A stretch of DNA of 7,839 nucleotides from Planctomycetota bacterium (GTDB taxonomy: Bacteria; Planctomycetota; Phycisphaerae; WQYP01). Where the stretch lies: the NCBI GenBank assembly GCA_021838985.1, contig JAKCCC010000075.1, positions 1-7,839 of the forward strand, written 5' to 3'. The notes under the pieces were generated by a model, which did not search any database, was not told the origin of the DNA, and saw only the letters and a list, made by a program, of their open reading frames with translations. Both the position numbers and the translations under genes were made by a program. The stretch's first letter is position 1. Each line of letters opens with the position of its first letter. This document shows, piece after piece, positions 5,422-7,839 of this stretch.

Positions 5422-6217
5422 AACCGATGGAGACAGGTTTCGGTTCCGGCGCAGCCGGATTAGGTGGTGAAACTCCAGTCGGGCTGCGGCGCAGGACGAT
5501 CAGCAGAACCTGCGGCGAGCAGAACAGGCGCACGCGCAGGGCGGCTTTGCCCAGGCCGCGATTAACAACCAGCCAGGTGCCCCCCACGCGATGGATACCC
5601 GTGCACAGGTGGGCCGGCAGCGTATCGTGACGAAAAACAGGCCGCCCGTCGGGATAACAGATCTGGCCGCCATGGGTATGGCCAGCGAAACAAATGTCCA
5701 CTCCCGCCGTGGCCGCGGCGTACACCAGGTCGGGATAATGCAGCAGCATGAGTTTGCAATCATCGGGGTGGACGTGGCGCAGCGCGGCGGGGATGTCGGT
5801 GTCGATGCGCCGGTGTTGGGCCAGGCCAATCAGCGCCAGGCGCTGGGCGCCGCGGTGCAGGATCGTCGCATCGTTGGCCAGCATGATGAAACCGTGCGCC
5901 TGCAGCACCGGAACAATTTCGGGCGAGTCATGATTACCCAAAATGAAGTAATAGCCCAGCGGGGCGGGGACCTCCTCGAGCAGGCGGGCCACGTGCCGCG
6001 CCGCCTGCCGCCAGCGCCATCCGCGGTGGCCGAGATCTCCCGTGATGACCACCAAATCCGGCTGTTGGCGGGCCAGTCGGCGCTGCCAGCGGGTCAGGGC
6101 ATGGGTCCAGCGCGTCAGGTGTAAATCCGACAAATGCAGGATTTTCAGGCCGTCGAAAGCCGGTGGCAGGCTGGCCACCCGCAGCTCTACCAGCTCAATG
6201 GATGGGCGCAGGTTCAT
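5411..6217 (-). CDS. Calcineurin-like metallophosphoesterase (YaeI/YkuE type)
   Basis: A 268-aa binuclear-metal phosphoesterase. All family motifs are present: D31-x-H33 in SDLHL, G60-D61 in TGDL, G94-N95-H96-D97, H160 in LLHYPD, and the G179-H180-T181-H182-GGQ block. These residues ligate two metals such as Mn or Fe. Arrangement and size fit the YaeI/YkuE phosphodiesterase group, whose substrates are poorly known; LpxG-like UDP-2,3-diacylglucosamine hydrolases share these motifs, so a lipid A precursor substrate is possible but not shown. Many relatives have an N-terminal membrane segment; this one starts directly with MNLRPSIELVELRV and looks cytoplasmic. The tail (from about 245) is Pro-rich. 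The ATG has AGAGG 4 nt upstream, a tight spacing. It diverges from the peroxiredoxin gene with 98 bp between start codons. Confidence 0.9.
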   Translation of the reverse strand: MNLRPSIELVELRVASLPPAFDGLKILHLSDLHLTRWTHALTRWQRRLARQQPDLVVITGDLGHRGWRWRQAARHVARLLEEVPAPLGYYFILGNHDSPEIVPVLQAHGFIMLANDATILHRGAQRLALIGLAQHRRIDTDIPAALRHVHPDDCKLMLLHYPDLVYAAATAGVDICFAGHTHGGQICYPDGRPVFRHDTLPAHLCTGIHRVGGTWLVVNRGLGKAALRVRLFCSPQVLLIVLRRSPTGVSPPNPAAPEPKPVSIGSPR

Positions 6218-6226
6218 ATTCCCTCT

Positions 6227-6249
6227 TTATCATAGCGCGCCTATAATAA
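6227..6249. promoter_or_regulatory. Palindromic divergent -10 region, phosphoesterase/prx
   Basis: TTATCATAG (6227-6235) and CTATAATAA (6241-6249) are inverted copies matching at 8 of 9 positions around CGCGC. The right arm contains a perfect TATAAT (6242-6247) for the + strand peroxiredoxin gene; the left arm contains TATGAT on the - strand (6234-6229) for the phosphoesterase, giving it a leader of only a few nucleotides. Neither has a good -35. An additional TGATAA at 6255-6260 mirrors TTATCA at 6227-6232. The layout could be a symmetric bidirectional promoter, an operator for a dimeric regulator, or both. Confidence 0.5.
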
Positions 6250-6315
6250 GACTTTGATAACGCGGCCGGTTGTGGCGCCGCGGGGAAGACGTTTTTAGAC
6301 CAGGAGTTCTAGCCT

Positions 6316-6918
6316 ATGGAAGTTCTTGTGGGAAAGCCTGCGCCCGATTTCACCGCTCCGGCCGTCATGGCGGATAATTCCATCAATGAAAAATTCCACT
6401 TCCGCGCCTTTGTGGAAGGCGCGTATGCCGTTCTGTTTTTTTACCCGCTGGACTTCACCTTCGTCTGCCCGTCGGAAATCATCGCCTTTGACCATCGGCA
6501 CAAAGCGTTCGAACAGCGGGGAACCAAGGTGATTGCGGTAAGTGTGGACTCCCAGTTTACCCACCTGGCGTGGAAGAAGACGCCGGTGAACGCCGGCGGT
6601 GTAGGCGACCTGCACTTTCCCATGGTGGCGGATTTAAGTAAATCGATTGCCCGCGATTACGGCGTGTTGCACCAGGGCACCGTCGCCCTGCGCGGCACGT
6701 TTCTGATCGACCGGAAGGGTACGGTGCGGCATCAGCTGGTCAATGATCTGCCGCTGGGCCGTAATGTGGATGAGGCGCTGCGAATGGTGGACGCCCTGCA
6801 ATTTTTTGAACAGCACGGGGAAGTCTGCCCGGCCGGATGGCAAAAGGGCCAGCCGGGCATGAAGCCCGACGCGGCGGGAGTGGCGGTTTATCTGGCCCAG
6901 CACAGTCCGACGCTGTAA
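6316..6918 (+). CDS. Typical 2-Cys peroxiredoxin (AhpC/Prx1 family)
   Basis: A 200-aa cytoplasmic thiol peroxidase that reduces hydrogen peroxide, organic hydroperoxides and peroxynitrite, normally recharged by thioredoxin or AhpF. The peroxidatic Cys51 lies in the FTFVCPSE motif with the family Pro, Thr and Glu around it; the resolving Cys171 lies in GEVCPAGW. PLDFTFV (44-50), DSQFTHLAW (78-86), HFPMVADLSKSIARDYGVL (100-118) and RGTFLIDRKG (126-135) complete the thioredoxin-like fold. The C-terminus (KPDAAGVAVYL) resembles the Prx1/Tsa type more than enterobacterial AhpC. GGVG at 94-97 occupies the GGLG position linked to overoxidation sensitivity. AGGAG (6302-6306) lies 9 nt before the ATG, and a perfect TATAAT lies 68 nt upstream of it. 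No ahpF, bcp or catalase gene is adjacent. The gene converges with the hydrolase gene 4 bp downstream. Confidence 0.95.
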   Translation: MEVLVGKPAPDFTAPAVMADNSINEKFHFRAFVEGAYAVLFFYPLDFTFVCPSEIIAFDHRHKAFEQRGTKVIAVSVDSQFTHLAWKKTPVNAGGVGDLHFPMVADLSKSIARDYGVLHQGTVALRGTFLIDRKGTVRHQLVNDLPLGRNVDEALRMVDALQFFEQHGEVCPAGWQKGQPGMKPDAAGVAVYLAQHSPTL

Positions 6919-6922
6919 GGGA

Positions 6923-7839
6923 TCACGCCTCGCGGTGCTGCGCCTGGCGGAGGCGGGACTGCTGCAGATACTCATCCAGCGGCGTGAGGCCGAATTCCTC
7001 CAACAACTCCATTACGTTGCGGCCCTCGCCTTCGCTGGTCACAAGCACCGGCGCCAGCAGACCCGGGTCGAAAATGGAAACCTCCGGTCCGTATTTGCGC
7101 TTCAGCTTCCGCAGCTTTTCCTCGTGGTGATCCAGATGCACCACCCGACAGTCCAGGTTGACCTGCGCCGTGGCGAAATCGAAATAATTCGTGCTGGTAG
7201 CGAGCAGTTGGCCGACCGGGGAATAAATCTGGCTGGGTAGGCCGGCGACGGCGCTGGCCAGATGACAGCGGCATGAGTAAGCGCGATAGGCTTGCATCAG
7301 TCCGCCGTGATACACCGAACAGAAGAGGATCAAATCCGGTCTCTGTTGGGCATAATGCCGCCATAGTTCGTCAAAGTTCAAATCAAAGCAGATAGCACAG
7401 GCTACGCGGCCGAAATCGAGCTCGAATAGGGGCGCCTCGCGCCCGGCTAAAATACCCGCATCCAATTCACCGATGGCCATGGGATGATTCTTATTATAAA
7501 TACCACAAACCTGTCCCTTGCGGTCGAGCAGTTGGATCGAGTTGCGATACGATCCATCCGGCAACCGACGCAAAGCGGGATAGGTGATATAGGCGCGGTG
7601 GCGTTGCGCGGTTTCCGCGAAGAAATGCAGCATCGGTTCGCCACCGCTCTGACAAAATGCCCGATATTGCCCCAGAGACTCGCCAGCGGCCTGATCGCAG
7701 AATTCGGGCAAAACAATCAGGTCGGGGCGGTCCGGCAGCACCGCTTCCAGTTTTTCCCTCCAATGCTTTATCACCCGGTCCACGTCCGCGTGACCCGTGG
7801 CCGGTTCCAGATCGGCCGGGCGGGCGCCGATAACGCTGA
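6923..7839 (-). CDS. Carbon-nitrogen hydrolase (nitrilase superfamily), 5' partial
   Basis: Member of the nitrilase/amidase superfamily, which hydrolyses non-peptide C-N bonds through a Glu-Lys-Cys triad. The frame stays open to the right edge, so the true start is outside; the GTG at 7783 is probably internal because residues before it (SVIGARPADLEPATGHADVD) continue the expected N-terminal strand and helix. About 304 residues are visible. The triad is intact: Glu in LIVLPEF (codon 7705-7703), Lys in YNKNHP (7492-7490) and Cys in CAICFDLNF (7390-7388). SVYHGGLM and the AYRAYSCRCHLASAV stretch follow the cysteine. A C-terminal extension of roughly 90 residues has a basic stretch (EEKLRKLKRKYG) and a DPGLLAPVLVTSEGEG segment. 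Substrate cannot be named; plain nitrile hydrolysis is less likely than amide or carbamoyl hydrolysis in this branch, which is inference. Confidence 0.88.
   Translation of the reverse strand, partial: SVIGARPADLEPATGHADVDRVIKHWREKLEAVLPDRPDLIVLPEFCDQAAGESLGQYRAFCQSGGEPMLHFFAETAQRHRAYITYPALRRLPDGSYRNSIQLLDRKGQVCGIYNKNHPMAIGELDAGILAGREAPLFELDFGRVACAICFDLNFDELWRHYAQQRPDLILFCSVYHGGLMQAYRAYSCRCHLASAVAGLPSQIYSPVGQLLATSTNYFDFATAQVNLDCRVVHLDHHEEKLRKLKRKYGPEVSIFDPGLLAPVLVTSEGEGRNVMELLEEFGLTPLDEYLQQSRLRQAQHREA

Noticed and set aside
5591..6124. A 177-codon + strand frame opposite the phosphoesterase gene
   Set aside because: The opposite strand carries every metallophosphoesterase motif; this is a reverse-strand shadow.

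Overview
The window looks like ordinary chromosomal DNA from a GC-rich bacterium, with mostly housekeeping genes and short intergenic gaps. The bL28 protein has a long GKAKYLGGVG-type insertion that I associate with Planctomycetota and relatives. Together with the PEGA-domain lipoprotein and the style of the carbon-nitrogen hydrolase, this suggests the Planctomycetota/PVC group. That assignment is inference from memory and is not proven here.

Left part (1-2507): after about 200 bases of leader comes recJ on the + strand (single-strand-specific DNA exonuclease). It carries an in-frame block of seven 7-bp repeats. It converges with rplU (bL21) on the - strand. Middle (2508-4643): a 245-bp gap with predicted RNA structure lies between rplU and thrC (threonine synthase), both on the - strand. 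thrC then diverges from rpmB (bL28) across a short promoter region where thrC looks leaderless and rpmB has a normal promoter and Shine-Dalgarno (SD) sequence. Next (4644-5410): a PEGA-domain lipoprotein gene follows rpmB by 40 bp, probably in one transcript. After it lies a gap holding what looks like the stump of a DUF2283 gene that ends inside a perfect 11-bp inverted repeat. Right part (5411-7839): a calcineurin-like metallophosphoesterase (-) and a typical 2-Cys peroxiredoxin (+) diverge from a compact region whose two -10 boxes form a near-perfect palindrome. The peroxiredoxin gene ends 4 bp from the convergent, 5'-truncated gene of a nitrilase-superfamily amidohydrolase that runs off the window.

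The genes do not form one pathway. They cover DNA repair (recJ), translation (rplU, rpmB), threonine synthesis (thrC), peroxide defence (prx), and three enzymes or envelope proteins of unassigned substrate. I see no tRNA or rRNA gene, CRISPR array, transposase, toxin-antitoxin pair or defence locus. The most unusual items are the repeat inserted in recJ, the decayed DUF2283 gene joined to a palindrome, and the symmetric divergent promoter between the phosphoesterase and peroxiredoxin genes.
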